Source: Desulfobacteraceae bacterium
GTDB lineage: Bacteria > Desulfobacterota > Desulfobacteria > Desulfobacterales > Desulfosarcinaceae
Reading direction: 5' to 3'
Assembly: GCA_024230435.1 (NCBI GenBank)
Contig: JAAERL010000131.1
Span: 56,843-120,842, forward strand
Length of the DNA stretch: 64,000 nucleotides
Shown here: piece by piece, positions 8,678 to 16,773 of the stretch
Layout: each line of letters starts with the position of its first letter
Position numbering within the stretch: position 1 is the stretch's first letter
The notes under the pieces: generated by a model
Seen by the model: only the letters and a program-made list of their open reading frames with translations
What the model was told of the DNA's origin: nothing
The model's database searches: none
Program-made: the position numbers and the translations under genes

Positions 8678-8991
8678 GCAATTGGCGCAAAAGAATATAC
8701 TGTATTGGGAAAATTTTTTTTCGTCTTCAAGGCGTGCCAAAATTTGCATACTTTACGTATTCGGGCTTTGGCATAACGCACAAGACGGAAAAAAAAACAT
8801 ATAAGGCGATTGGCGGAAAAGAATATACCAGATTGAGCTTCGATTTTTTTTCGTATTCAAGGCGCGCCAAAGTTTGCATACTTAACGTATTCGGGCTTTG
8901 GCATAACGCACAAGACGGGAAAAAAGACATACAAGATGGTATATTCTTTAACTGCAAATCGCCTAAGATGTTTCTTTGACTGCAAATCGCC
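8677..8991 (+). repeat. MITE-like element, copy C, interrupted by copy D
   Basis: Left end GGCAATTGGCGC (8677) and right end AATCGCC (8985-8991), flanked by direct TTA repeats (8674-8676 and 8992-8994). The element is split in its right arm by copy D. Joining 8677-8801 to 8964-8991 restores the consensus arm, a nested-insertion footprint. Confidence 0.8.
8805..8963 (+). repeat. MITE-like element, copy D, nested inside copy C
   Basis: 159 bp, GGCGATT...AATCGCC, flanked by direct TAA repeats (8802-8804 and 8964-8966) that lie within copy C. It has the same orientation and core as copy B, including the GGCGCGCC palindrome and GGCATAACGCACAAGACG. Confidence 0.85.
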
Positions 8992-9096
8992 TTAGCGCCC
9001 ATCCATAAAATATTCTAATAACCGGAAAGTCTCGTAAAGTATTCCTCAAAGGGGTCGATAAAGAAAGATGATCAACAGCAATGAGGTGGCTTTGCG

Positions 9097-10197
9097 ATGA
9101 AACTATTTAAACGGTCTGAACCTTCGCCGTTAAAAACAAATCAACCCGCTGATTTTACAGATGAAGACATTGATCATTGCATAGAACGGTCAAAGGTGCT
9201 TTTAAACAGCATCCAGACCACCTTCGATTTTCTGAAAACCTTTGCCTTGGACATCGAGGAACTTTACCCCGATAAATTTAGGAACGACATCGATCAGATA
9301 GCTGATATTTTCAAAAAACAAAACCACCCCAGACACCTGGAATTGGACTTTGAACGTCAAAAGGATAAAATTAGTTCCTTTATTGATCATCAACACCGTT
9401 ATCTGCAAGATCGTGAGACGGAACTCCGAGACATCATCGCTCTTATGAGCAAAGCCATGGCCAATTCCAATGTTGAAAATATCGAATTCTACCAGAGGAT
9501 TTACGATCAAAGTGATAAAATGCTCGAAATCACTCACATAGACAACATCAAAAAAATCAGAAATACACTACAGCAGCAAGTTGAACTCGTACGTCAGACG
9601 ATTAAACAAAAAAATGAGCAGGAAAAAAGCCGGATTCAATATCTGGCAAAACAGGTCAGCCATCTGCGTGAGGAACTTGAAACGGCTAAAAATAAGTCCA
9701 TGACTGATGGACTGACAGGGATTTATAATCGTCAGGCGTTTGACGATTACCTTAAAGATCTCATTAAGCACAACACATCCATGAGTGGAGATTTTTCATT
9801 ACTGTTAATGGATTTAGATGATTTTAAGTTGATAAATGACACATATGGCCACCTCATCGGCGACCGTGTTCTTATAGCCTTTTCTCACAAATGCCGCTCA
9901 CTGATACGAAGCAATGATTTCATCGCACGGTATGGCGGAGAGGAATTCGCTATTATCTTGCCGGATTCAAATTTGCAAAACGCAAATAAAAAAGCCCGCT
10001 TAATTGTTGATACAGTCAGCTCGACTAAATATGCAACCAGTGCTGAGCAAACTGATGATTATCTTTGCATTACCGTGAGCATCGGTCTATCTGCATATAA
10101 AAAAGGGGATTCACCGGAAAGCTTAATTAACCGCGCCGACAAGGCGCTTTATTCTGCTAAAAAAGCCGGTAAAAATCGTAGTGTTGTAAAAAAATAA
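9097..10197 (+). CDS. Diguanylate cyclase (GGDEF domain) with N-terminal helical sensor
   Basis: 366 residues. Residues 1-195 are charged and helical, with coiled coil near 140-200 (KQKNEQEKSRIQYLAKQ), and have no transmembrane segment, so the protein is cytoplasmic. The GGDEF domain starts at MTDGLTGIYNRQAF (about 204). The active motif is YGGEEF, and an inhibitory RxxD site (RSND) sits five residues before it, so product-inhibited c-di-GMP synthesis is expected. The C-terminal motif ADKALYSAKKAGKN is intact. It is monocistronic. It may matter to the exopolysaccharide locus, but that is inference. Confidence 0.92.
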   Translation: MKLFKRSEPSPLKTNQPADFTDEDIDHCIERSKVLLNSIQTTFDFLKTFALDIEELYPDKFRNDIDQIADIFKKQNHPRHLELDFERQKDKISSFIDHQHRYLQDRETELRDIIALMSKAMANSNVENIEFYQRIYDQSDKMLEITHIDNIKKIRNTLQQQVELVRQTIKQKNEQEKSRIQYLAKQVSHLREELETAKNKSMTDGLTGIYNRQAFDDYLKDLIKHNTSMSGDFSLLLMDLDDFKLINDTYGHLIGDRVLIAFSHKCRSLIRSNDFIARYGGEEFAIILPDSNLQNANKKARLIVDTVSSTKYATSAEQTDDYLCITVSIGLSAYKKGDSPESLINRADKALYSAKKAGKNRSVVKK

Positions 10198-10277
10198 TTT
10201 TTTTTATATTTATCAAGACAGCGAAAAACAAGGATCAGGAAGAGCTAATATTATTATTAAATACAAAATAGGCTTTT

Positions 10278-10294
10278 GAGGCACAATTTTTGCA
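10278..10294 (+). promoter_or_regulatory. Candidate sigma-54 promoter upstream of the PHP-domain gene
   Basis: GAGGCACAATTTTTGCA matches the -24/-12 pattern with invariant GG and GC separated by exactly 10 bases. It lies about 190 bp before the ATG at 10484. No bound regulator is visible. Confidence 0.5.
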
Positions 10295-10483
10295 TCCTAA
10301 ATCATAAATTTAAGTATTATCTTGATGCTATAAATCACCATTTAGACAAACACTATCTGAATCTTGATTTTTTATAACGAGTTAAAAAAAAAGAATCCAT
10401 TTAGGTGATGCTACAAAATTGTTCAATTCGAATTAAGAAAACCCCAATAAGAACATTTTTTGTTGGCACTGAAGGAGTTTTTC

Positions 10484-11401
10484 ATGCATTTACAAAACCG
10501 CGTTCAGTTCATTCAGCCAGATTTAACTGAGCTTAACCAAGAACATACTGTAGTGGACCTGCATTTCCATTCTTCCTATTCAGACGGATTGAACCGTATT
10601 GATAAAATCGCCAACAAGGCAATCAAGTTGGGAATCGGCTTAGCAATAACCGATCATAACGATATTCGCGGAGCCATCGAGATTGACGCCAGGCAGGATG
10701 TATTGAGCATTCCCGGAATAGAATTAACTTCGCAGGAAGGTTCCCATTTGCTGCTTTATTTCTATGAAATTAAAGAATTAATACAATTTTTCGAAAAACA
10801 TATAGCACCATTCAGGGGCTCGAACGTTATGAGTTGCCTCTCGCTCCCAATGGCCCAGCTCATAGAAAGAGCTAGGGAATTTAACTGTTTGGTCATCTTT
10901 CCCCATCCATATTGCGCAATGTATACAGGGGTCTGCAACCTTCATTTTTCACAAAACACATTGCACCAGCTTTTAAACAGTTCAGACGGGGTGGAAGCCA
11001 TAAATGCCAATAGTATCAGCCGATGGAATCTGAAATGCTCGGTTTTGGGTTTCAATTTGCGTAAAATTATGGTTGGCGGAAGCGATGGCCATGCCCTTAG
11101 CCATATGGGAAGAGCAGTCACATACGCAAAATGCCCTTCGTCACGCCACGATTTTTTAGATGCCGTACGCAATAAGAGCAACCTTGTAATGGGCAAAGAA
11201 ATTCCATTTTTTCATAAGGTTACCTCCAACAGCCTTAAATTCAGAACTAATTTGTGCATCTGCCAAGAAATGATCAAAAAAAATATGAGCTATAGCCGCA
11301 TTGCACTCAATCATAAATCGCAAACAATTAAAGCCGGTATTCTGCGCCGCTTTAATCAAAGCAACAGCGCACAAACATTACGCAGATACCTGGGCGCTTA
11401 G
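10484..11401 (+). CDS. PHP-domain metal-dependent phosphoesterase
   Basis: 305 residues from the ATG at 10484, which follows GAAGGAGT; an upstream TTG frame is not needed. The PHP signature is clear: VDLHFHSSYSDG (about residue 21) with the HxH ligands, then AITDHNDIRGA, GIELTSQEGSHLLLY and a later HPYCAMYTG and GGSDGHALSHMG. These are the metal-binding positions of the TrpH/YciV-like PHP group, which hydrolyse nucleotide or polynucleotide phosphates. The last 70 residues are basic and outside the domain. A sigma-54-like promoter precedes it. The exact substrate is unknown. Confidence 0.82.
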   Translation: MHLQNRVQFIQPDLTELNQEHTVVDLHFHSSYSDGLNRIDKIANKAIKLGIGLAITDHNDIRGAIEIDARQDVLSIPGIELTSQEGSHLLLYFYEIKELIQFFEKHIAPFRGSNVMSCLSLPMAQLIERAREFNCLVIFPHPYCAMYTGVCNLHFSQNTLHQLLNSSDGVEAINANSISRWNLKCSVLGFNLRKIMVGGSDGHALSHMGRAVTYAKCPSSRHDFLDAVRNKSNLVMGKEIPFFHKVTSNSLKFRTNLCICQEMIKKNMSYSRIALNHKSQTIKAGILRRFNQSNSAQTLRRYLGA

Positions 11402-11504
11402 GCGTTCTTTGTAAAAAAATATAATATCTTAAAACTTAAGCGGCTTTAAAAATTTTAAGATCCTGGGGATGTGAATTATTTCGTATCCACCCGAAAATAA
11501 ATGC

Positions 11505-11894
11505 CTAATAACCGCAACCACAATCGCAGCCTCTGCCGCAATTACTGAGCTGGGCCATCGCTTTAACAACTTCACGGCTTTGGGCCTTTTCAATACCGGC
11601 CACTGTTACATCCAGTCGCCAGGGCAAGCGCACCTTTACAGCTTCAGCCACAGCGCAGCCCAAGTGACCGAAAAAAGAATGTATTTGATCGGATTTGATG
11701 GTCAGGCACTTATTATATCCCACCGGCTTTGCGAAAAGCATTTTTTCAAAGGGCGTTATCCCGGCAGAACCAATTCCGTAAATAAATACGAAATCTATAA
11801 TTTGATCAATAACAGAATAATCCGATTCAGGCAGTAGTTTTATAGACAGGCGTACCTTACTTAAGGGTCCGGCAACGATATTATGATTTACCAT
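11505..11894 (-). CDS. Uncharacterised small protein with C-terminal Cys cluster
   Basis: 129 residues; I chose the ATG at 11894 because GAAAGGA lies eight bases upstream. I do not recognise the family. The body contains HLGCAVAEAVKVRLPWRLDV and ends in CGRGCDCGCGY, four Cys in ten residues, which could bind a metal or cluster. It has no signal peptide or membrane segment. It is divergent from the dynamin-like gene, and a GGTTAA hexamer tract lies between them. An 85-codon frame on the opposite strand overlaps it and seems less likely because this strand has the better ribosome site and the ordered Cys motif. Confidence 0.6.
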   Translation of the reverse strand: MVNHNIVAGPLSKVRLSIKLLPESDYSVIDQIIDFVFIYGIGSAGITPFEKMLFAKPVGYNKCLTIKSDQIHSFFGHLGCAVAEAVKVRLPWRLDVTVAGIEKAQSREVVKAMAQLSNCGRGCDCGCGY

Positions 11895-11934
11895 AAAGAC
11901 CATCCTTTCAAACCGCAAAATTTCTGATCGCTAA

Positions 11935-11970
11935 GGTTAAGGTTAAGGTTAAGGTTAAGGTTAAGGTTAA
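11935..11970 (+). repeat. Hexanucleotide tandem repeat (GGTTAA)6
   Basis: Six perfect GGTTAA copies in the 176-bp gap between the divergent Cys-rich gene and the dynamin-like gene. Tracts of this kind can slip during replication. It lies about 100 bp from the plus-strand start and 40 bp from the minus-strand start, close enough to affect promoter spacing. Confidence 0.95.
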
Positions 11971-12070
11971 ATTAGACACTTGGATGTTCTGATGCAAGCC
12001 ATATAAGAAAATCAAGATTGATTTAAATCGTGGTATTGAATATAACCGCATTTAAAAAGAGGAGTCGTAA

Positions 12071-13549
12071 ATGTATCGTGATAATTACATAAAGGCTTTA
12101 CGATCGGAATTACTCGAAATAGTGGCTGATGAATTAACTCCGATCGCAATACGCTATAATTACAGCGAAGTCCCTCTTGAGGGAAATATCAAATGGCGGC
12201 CCCAGGTGTTGCTTCTAGGTAACTATTCATCGGGCAAATCAACATTGATCAACGATTTTCTTGGCGCCAAGGTTCAAAACACCGGACAAGCTCCCACGGA
12301 CGATTCCTTTACGGTAATAACCTATGACCACTCTCAACCACCAGAGGCTCCTATCCAGGTAAGCGAAACCCGTGACGGTAAATTTTTGCTCAGTAATCCG
12401 GAATATCCTTTTGAGACACTAAAAAAACACGGTCAACGGTTCGCCTCCCACTTCCGTTATAAGAAAGTTAATTCACCTTTCCTTAAAAACCTGGCTATTA
12501 TTGACACTCCAGGGATGCTCGACAGTATTTCAGAGCGCGACCGCGGATATGACTATCAGGAGGTTATCGGTGATTTGGCCCAAATCGCGGATCTGGTGCT
12601 GGTCTTGTTTGACCCTCACAAGGCCGGAACAGTTCGCGAAGCACACACGAGCCTTAGAGACACCTTGCCCGCACGCACATTTGAAGATCGTGTACTCTTT
12701 GTATTGAATCGTATAGACGAATGCTCTTCACTAATCGATTTATTACGTGTTTACGGTACGTTATGCTGGAATTTATCCCAAATTACGGGCCGTAAGGATA
12801 TTCCCATGATTCACCTGACGTATTCAAAACAAGAGGCGCTCAAAAGTAACAACCTGCAAGACAGCAATTACCTGAAGTTTCTGCAAAACCAGCGTGACGA
12901 TCTGAAAAAAGCCGTTTTAAAGGCGCCTTGTTTCCGCCTTGACAACCTGGCCACATTTATTGAAACCCATGCTGAGAGAATTGCGCACATGCTAGAAGCG
13001 CTTATCAGCTTTCGAAAACGGGCCAGAAAGTTTAGCTTTAAATCCTTCGGCATCGCCTTGCTTGCAAGCTTAGGTGCGGCGGCGACGGCTTTTTTGTTGT
13101 CGATCATCGCTCCGACGTTTTCGGGCATGCCTCTTTTACAAAGAGCTATTGCCGCAGTCGCGATTGGATTGACATCAATGATTTTCTGGAGCTTTTACTT
13201 TCGTAAGACCTTTTATAACCGATTTTATCGAAAAACATTGAAACAAATAGACAATCTTACCACGCTGGAAAACCAGACACGCCGTGATTGCTGGGAAACG
13301 ATCCGTAATACTGTTCTTTTATTTTTAAGCAATTCCAACGGCAAATATCCTATAGGGGACCTTCGGCATGACTACCGTAAAGTTTGGAAAGTTTACGAAA
13401 AAGGCTCCAAGGAAATTCGCGAAGCACTCAGTGAACTCAATGAAATTTCTCCTGAAGATGAAGAAGAATTCTTTAAGAACCGCTTGGAATTAAACGGATT
13501 CAAAGAAGATGATTCGTTACACGTACAGTCTGTGCAAGATTTTGTTTAA
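12071..13549 (+). CDS. EHD/dynamin-like GTPase with membrane segments
   Basis: 492 residues; the ATG follows AAGAGGAGTCG. GTPase motifs are G1 GNYSSGKSTLIND (about residue 51), G2 region APTDDSF, G3 IIDTPGML (about 143) and G4 NRID (about 211). The FDPHKAGT segment resembles the FDAHKLD of eukaryotic EHD ATPases, placing it in the EHD-like branch of the dynamin superfamily. Two hydrophobic stretches at about 325-375 (IALLASLGAAATAFLLSII, AIAAVAIGLTSMIFWSFYF) form a membrane anchor, followed by a charged helical tail. Membrane remodelling is the family role; the cellular task is unknown. The following DUF3617 gene is 48 bp away. Confidence 0.85.
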   Translation: MYRDNYIKALRSELLEIVADELTPIAIRYNYSEVPLEGNIKWRPQVLLLGNYSSGKSTLINDFLGAKVQNTGQAPTDDSFTVITYDHSQPPEAPIQVSETRDGKFLLSNPEYPFETLKKHGQRFASHFRYKKVNSPFLKNLAIIDTPGMLDSISERDRGYDYQEVIGDLAQIADLVLVLFDPHKAGTVREAHTSLRDTLPARTFEDRVLFVLNRIDECSSLIDLLRVYGTLCWNLSQITGRKDIPMIHLTYSKQEALKSNNLQDSNYLKFLQNQRDDLKKAVLKAPCFRLDNLATFIETHAERIAHMLEALISFRKRARKFSFKSFGIALLASLGAAATAFLLSIIAPTFSGMPLLQRAIAAVAIGLTSMIFWSFYFRKTFYNRFYRKTLKQIDNLTTLENQTRRDCWETIRNTVLLFLSNSNGKYPIGDLRHDYRKVWKVYEKGSKEIREALSELNEISPEDEEEFFKNRLELNGFKEDDSLHVQSVQDFV

Positions 13550-13597
13550 TTGACTGCCATTTTAATTGACTGCCACAAAGTTGAAAGGAGGCAGATT

Positions 13598-14008
13598 ATG
13601 ATAAAACAGATAATTATTGGAATTTCATTTCTGCTGCTGTTTTGCACCATTCTTCATGCAGGAACTCCAATGACAATTCAAAACGGCCAATGGGAAATCA
13701 CGGTAGATTCCAAAGTTAGAGGCATAGACATGGCAATGCCGCCAATGACATTCAAACAATGCATTAATAAAAACGATCCTATCCCGCAGAATAACCAATC
13801 AGACCAGCAATGTATCAATTCAAAAGTAAAAACCTCCGGCAACACAATAACTTGGCGTTTTGAGTGTAACACTCCCAGCGGAAAGTCCACCGGAAGCGGG
13901 CAGGCTACATATGAAAAAAACAAAATGAGTGGTAAGACCACCATGGCACTGGAAGGGATGCAAATCGATAATACGATGAAAGGATATCGTCTGGGAGAAT
14001 GCGAATAG
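13598..14008 (+). CDS. DUF3617 periplasmic protein
   Basis: 136 residues from the ATG at 13598, preceded by GAAAGGAGGC; a frame extending to 13550 lacks a site. The signal peptide is MIKQIIIGISFLLLFCTILHAG. The mature protein has the DUF3617 layout: NGQWEITV, CINKNDPIP, a C..C pair and WRFECNTPSGKSTGSGQATY followed by KMSGKTTM. The function is unknown. It probably shares a transcript with the GTPase upstream. Confidence 0.82.
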   Translation: MIKQIIIGISFLLLFCTILHAGTPMTIQNGQWEITVDSKVRGIDMAMPPMTFKQCINKNDPIPQNNQSDQQCINSKVKTSGNTITWRFECNTPSGKSTGSGQATYEKNKMSGKTTMALEGMQIDNTMKGYRLGECE

Positions 14009-14073
14009 ATTATAACTTACTGTTATAACTTACTGCCTTTATAAAATTTTATGGCTGCTGTAGCCGGAAAAAC

Positions 14074-14562
14074 ATGAACACCGATTTAGCCCTGCAAAAA
14101 GCCATAGACCTGCTCATAAAGCAAAAAACCATGGTCCTTTCAACCTGTAAAGATACTATGCCCTGGACAGCTCCGGTTTATTTTATCTGCAGTAAAGGTT
14201 CTTTTTATTTTTTTTCCAGCCCGCGTTCAAGACATATCCGCCAAGGCTGTGCTCCCGGCTATATATCGGCTTGCGTTTTTTCCGACAGCGATCAATGGGA
14301 CACCATTTGCGGTTTGCAAATGACCGGGCAGGCTAAACCCGTAGAGCACCTAACAATTAAGGTAAAGATTACCTCTGACTTCCTCGTCAAATTCCCCTTT
14401 GCAAAACCATTTTTAAAAGGAGGCGGCACTTTCGTTCCAAATCTTTGGAAAAAGGTTTACCTTTACGAGTTTGTTCCCATGAAAATATACTTGGTGGATA
14501 ATAAAACAGCCTTTGGAAACCGTAAGGAAATTACGAACGAATGGCTATCCCTGAAAATCTGA
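14074..14562 (+). CDS. Pyridoxamine 5'-phosphate oxidase-like (split-barrel flavin-binding fold) protein
   Basis: 162 residues. The N-terminus matches the PNPOx-like fold: ALQKAIDLLIKQKTMVLSTCKDTMPWTAPVYFI, then GSFYFFSSPRSRHIRQGC and CGLQMTGQAKPV. Members bind FMN, F420 or heme; nothing here fixes the substrate. It is followed by a GC-rich hairpin repeat at 14574-14593. The start ATG has only a weak upstream purine run (CCGGAAAAAC). Confidence 0.75.
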   Translation: MNTDLALQKAIDLLIKQKTMVLSTCKDTMPWTAPVYFICSKGSFYFFSSPRSRHIRQGCAPGYISACVFSDSDQWDTICGLQMTGQAKPVEHLTIKVKITSDFLVKFPFAKPFLKGGGTFVPNLWKKVYLYEFVPMKIYLVDNKTAFGNRKEITNEWLSLKI

Positions 14563-14566
14563 TCGC

Positions 14567-14597
14567 GACTGCTCCCGGTAATAAATTACCGGGAATT
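14567..14597 (+). repeat. Small hairpin repeat, copy 1
   Basis: GACTGCTCCCGGTAATAAAT starts here and contains a perfect 9-bp stem, CCCGGTAAT (14574-14582) with ATTACCGGG (14585-14593). A close copy begins at 19944. There is no T-run, so a typical terminator is unlikely. Both copies lie just after a gene end. Confidence 0.5.
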
Positions 14598-14751
14598 CTC
14601 GCTGGATAATCTTAAATTCTCAGATAGCGCCCATCAGCGAAACAGGAAAATTTGTTCCAGATCGAGGCGTATGAATAATTTTACCACAGACATCGTAATT
14701 GATATGCTCAAGGATTTATATTCCAAGGATAAAATTTTCAGCACAACTTAA

Positions 14752-14770
14752 GGCGATTTCTGTTAAAGAA
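14752..14770 (+). repeat. Solo end of the MITE-like element
   Basis: TAA followed by GGCGATTTCTGTTAAAGAA matches the outer 19 bases of the element's TGTGTT-type end with one mismatch. The rest of the element is absent, so this is a truncated remnant. Confidence 0.5.
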
Positions 14771-14833
14771 GCCGGGCAAATTGGCATTAATAAATATACA
14801 CCAGCCAGGGAATGCGAAAACAAGGATAAACAA

Positions 14834-15628
14834 ATGAAAAATATAGATAGCAATCGCTATACAGCTTTGGACCATCCTTCGATTTTATCCGTATTGTTTC
14901 ACCCAAGAGCTCAAATTGGGGAGCAACCTTCAGAGGGTAACGAGCATTTAATTGCGGCAGGAGATGATATCAACATAGGAGCGCGGTTTTATATCAATAA
15001 CCCCGAAAGTCCCAATATTCTTTTTTTTCACGGAAATGGAGAAATTGTGGCAGACTATGACGGCCTGGGACCGGCCTACAACTCCTTGGGTATCAATTTT
15101 CTGGCTGTGGATTATCGCGGCTACGGCCGCTCGGGAGGATATCCAACAGCCGGAAAAATGATGACCGATTGCCATGTAATCTTTGAATATACCATAAAGT
15201 GGCTTAAGCAAAATGAACACAACGGGCCTTTGATAATTATGGGCCGGTCATTAGGAAGCGCCAGCGCCCTGGAGCTATCGTCAAGCCGCCAAGATAGCAT
15301 AAACGGATTGATTATCGAAAGCGGCTTTGCCTATACACTGCCTTTATTAAAACTATTAGGCGCCTCCATGCAGGACCATAAACTCACTGAAGCTAATGGT
15401 TTTTGTAATTTGGAAAAAATGACACATCATCAAAAGCCGGCGCTTATCATTCATGCCGAACATGACCACATTATACCCTTTTCAGACGCTCAGGCTCTGT
15501 TTCATGCCTGCCCTGCTAAAAATAAAACCTTTAAAATGATTAAAGACGCTAATCATAACGATATCCTGGCGCGTAGTTTTTTGGAGTATATGAAGACTAT
15601 AAAAAACTTCTTATCAGATATAAATTAA
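14834..15628 (+). CDS. Alpha/beta hydrolase
   Basis: 264 residues from the ATG at 14834, preceded by AAGGATAA; a frame to 14699 runs through a repeat remnant and is unlikely. The fold is visible: oxyanion loop FFHGNGEIVADY, VDYRGYGRSGGYP, nucleophile elbow GRSLGSAS (Ser), the acid in HAEHDHIIP and the catalytic His in DANHND. It resembles the ABHD13/BEM46-type hydrolases. There is no signal peptide and the substrate is unknown. The stop is immediately followed by TTA and a truncated repeat element. Confidence 0.85.
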   Translation: MKNIDSNRYTALDHPSILSVLFHPRAQIGEQPSEGNEHLIAAGDDINIGARFYINNPESPNILFFHGNGEIVADYDGLGPAYNSLGINFLAVDYRGYGRSGGYPTAGKMMTDCHVIFEYTIKWLKQNEHNGPLIIMGRSLGSASALELSSSRQDSINGLIIESGFAYTLPLLKLLGASMQDHKLTEANGFCNLEKMTHHQKPALIIHAEHDHIIPFSDAQALFHACPAKNKTFKMIKDANHNDILARSFLEYMKTIKNFLSDIN

Positions 15629-15631
15629 TTA

Positions 15632-15696
15632 GGCGGTTTGTGTTAATAATATACCATCTTGCATGTCTTTTTTCCCGTCTTGTATGTTATGCTAAA
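15632..15696 (-). repeat. Truncated MITE-like element, copy F
   Basis: GGCGGTTTGTGTTAATAATA begins directly after TTA, three bases past the hydrolase stop codon. It matches copy A for about 65 bp, through TGTCTTTTTTCCCGTCTTGT, then loses similarity. Confidence 0.7.
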
Positions 15697-15789
15697 GCTT
15701 CTTTGTTTTGAATACCATATGCAGTATTTTACTCGTTACCCATAAACAATATATTGTAGAGACAAGCCGGCAAGTTACGTTACAGGCTA

Positions 15790-16311
15790 TTATTTCCGTT
15801 CTTTGATTTGACGGCGATATGTTGCACCAAGCTCCTGATAATGAATAGCAGCAAGATCAATGGATGCCAAAGCTTCTTCAGGCAATTGCTTTTTTATTGA
15901 AGCCGGTATGCCTGCAATAAGGCAGTTACCTTTCATCTTTTCTTGCTCCTTGACTACGGCGCTGGCGGCTATCACGCTGCCCGTTTTAATATGAGCATGA
16001 TTCATCACTACAGCGTGCATGCCGACCAACACCCTATTATCAATGGTGCAACCGTGCAATACAGCATTATGACCAATGGTTACCCCGTCGCCAATCGTTA
16101 ACGGACAGCCCGGATCAACATGTAACGTACAATTATCCTGAATATTCGAACCGGCGCCGATGATGATGGGCGCCATATCTGCCCGGATAACGGCATTGTA
16201 CCATACGCTCGAGCCCGAAGCGATTTTAACATCGCCTACAATAACAGCCGTGGGGGCAATAAAAACATCCGATGCAATAACCGGGGCTTTATCCTCATAG
16301 GGTAGCAACAT
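15790..16311 (-). CDS. Gamma-class carbonic anhydrase-like hexapeptide protein
   Basis: 173 residues from the ATG at 16311, which follows AAAGGAGGAGCT; an ATG six codons earlier is less well placed. It is a left-handed beta-helix of hexapeptide repeats (VFIAPTAVIVGDVKIASGSSVWYNAVIRAD). The expected zinc ligands occur in TLHVDPGCPLTIG and GHNAVLHG (three His), and a C-terminal alpha helix follows. The YrdA/CaiE-type relatives are often carbonic anhydrase-like but activity varies. The frameshifted PNPOx-like gene upstream would end inside this gene's start region in its second frame, suggesting ancestral translational coupling. Confidence 0.88.
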   Translation of the reverse strand: MLLPYEDKAPVIASDVFIAPTAVIVGDVKIASGSSVWYNAVIRADMAPIIIGAGSNIQDNCTLHVDPGCPLTIGDGVTIGHNAVLHGCTIDNRVLVGMHAVVMNHAHIKTGSVIAASAVVKEQEKMKGNCLIAGIPASIKKQLPEEALASIDLAAIHYQELGATYRRQIKERK

Positions 16312-16773
16312 AGCTCCTCCTTTTATCATTTTGCATCAGCTTTGGAACTTGCCCAATACAAAAAATGTGACTTTTACAAACCTTGAAAAGCTGACACGAT
16401 GATATGGTCACACAATTTACCACCATGGTTTCATTTTGAACCAAGAGTTTCCAAATGGAGATGTTTTTTATGATATCCGTTATGAGATTCTTACGCTGCC
16501 TGGATTTTAAGACTTCATTTGCGTTGCCTTTTATGGTAACTGTTTTTGTAATGTCGCCTGTTTTCTAATCGCAGGCGCCCACAAAAAACTGATTGCAGGA
16601 TTCGCTTCGATATTCTCACATTTTTGCGTATCCCTCAGGATTACAAAATATAAAAACCGGATGCCCGGCGAGCATAAATATAACATTAAAAATGTATGCG
16701 GATTCGCGGCATCCAGTGTTGCCAAAACACAATTGTTTTTTCTCTGAATCAGATCTTTTAACATAGTATCCAA
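16295..16773 (-). pseudogene. Frameshifted PNPOx-like (pyridoxamine oxidase family) gene
   Basis: The frame from 16773 encodes KDLIQRKNNCVLATLDAANPH and then RDTQKCENIEANPAISFLW, the first half of a PNPOx-fold protein, but stops at 16531 after 80 residues. Immediately after about 16555 the next frame continues with the expected second half: TKTVTIKGNANEVLKSRQR, then DSFQLL-like SSCQLFKV. It runs to a TGA at 16295, overlapping the start of the gamma-carbonic anhydrase gene. This indicates a single frameshift near the run ACAAAAACAG. It could be a true lesion or a sequencing error. Confidence 0.65.

Noticed and set aside
8734..8979. Open frames within the repeat cluster
   Set aside because: They run through copies C and D of the element and merely reflect its lack of stop codons.
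11580..11837. 85-codon plus-strand frame
   Set aside because: Antisense to the Cys-rich protein, which has the better ribosome site and an ordered motif.
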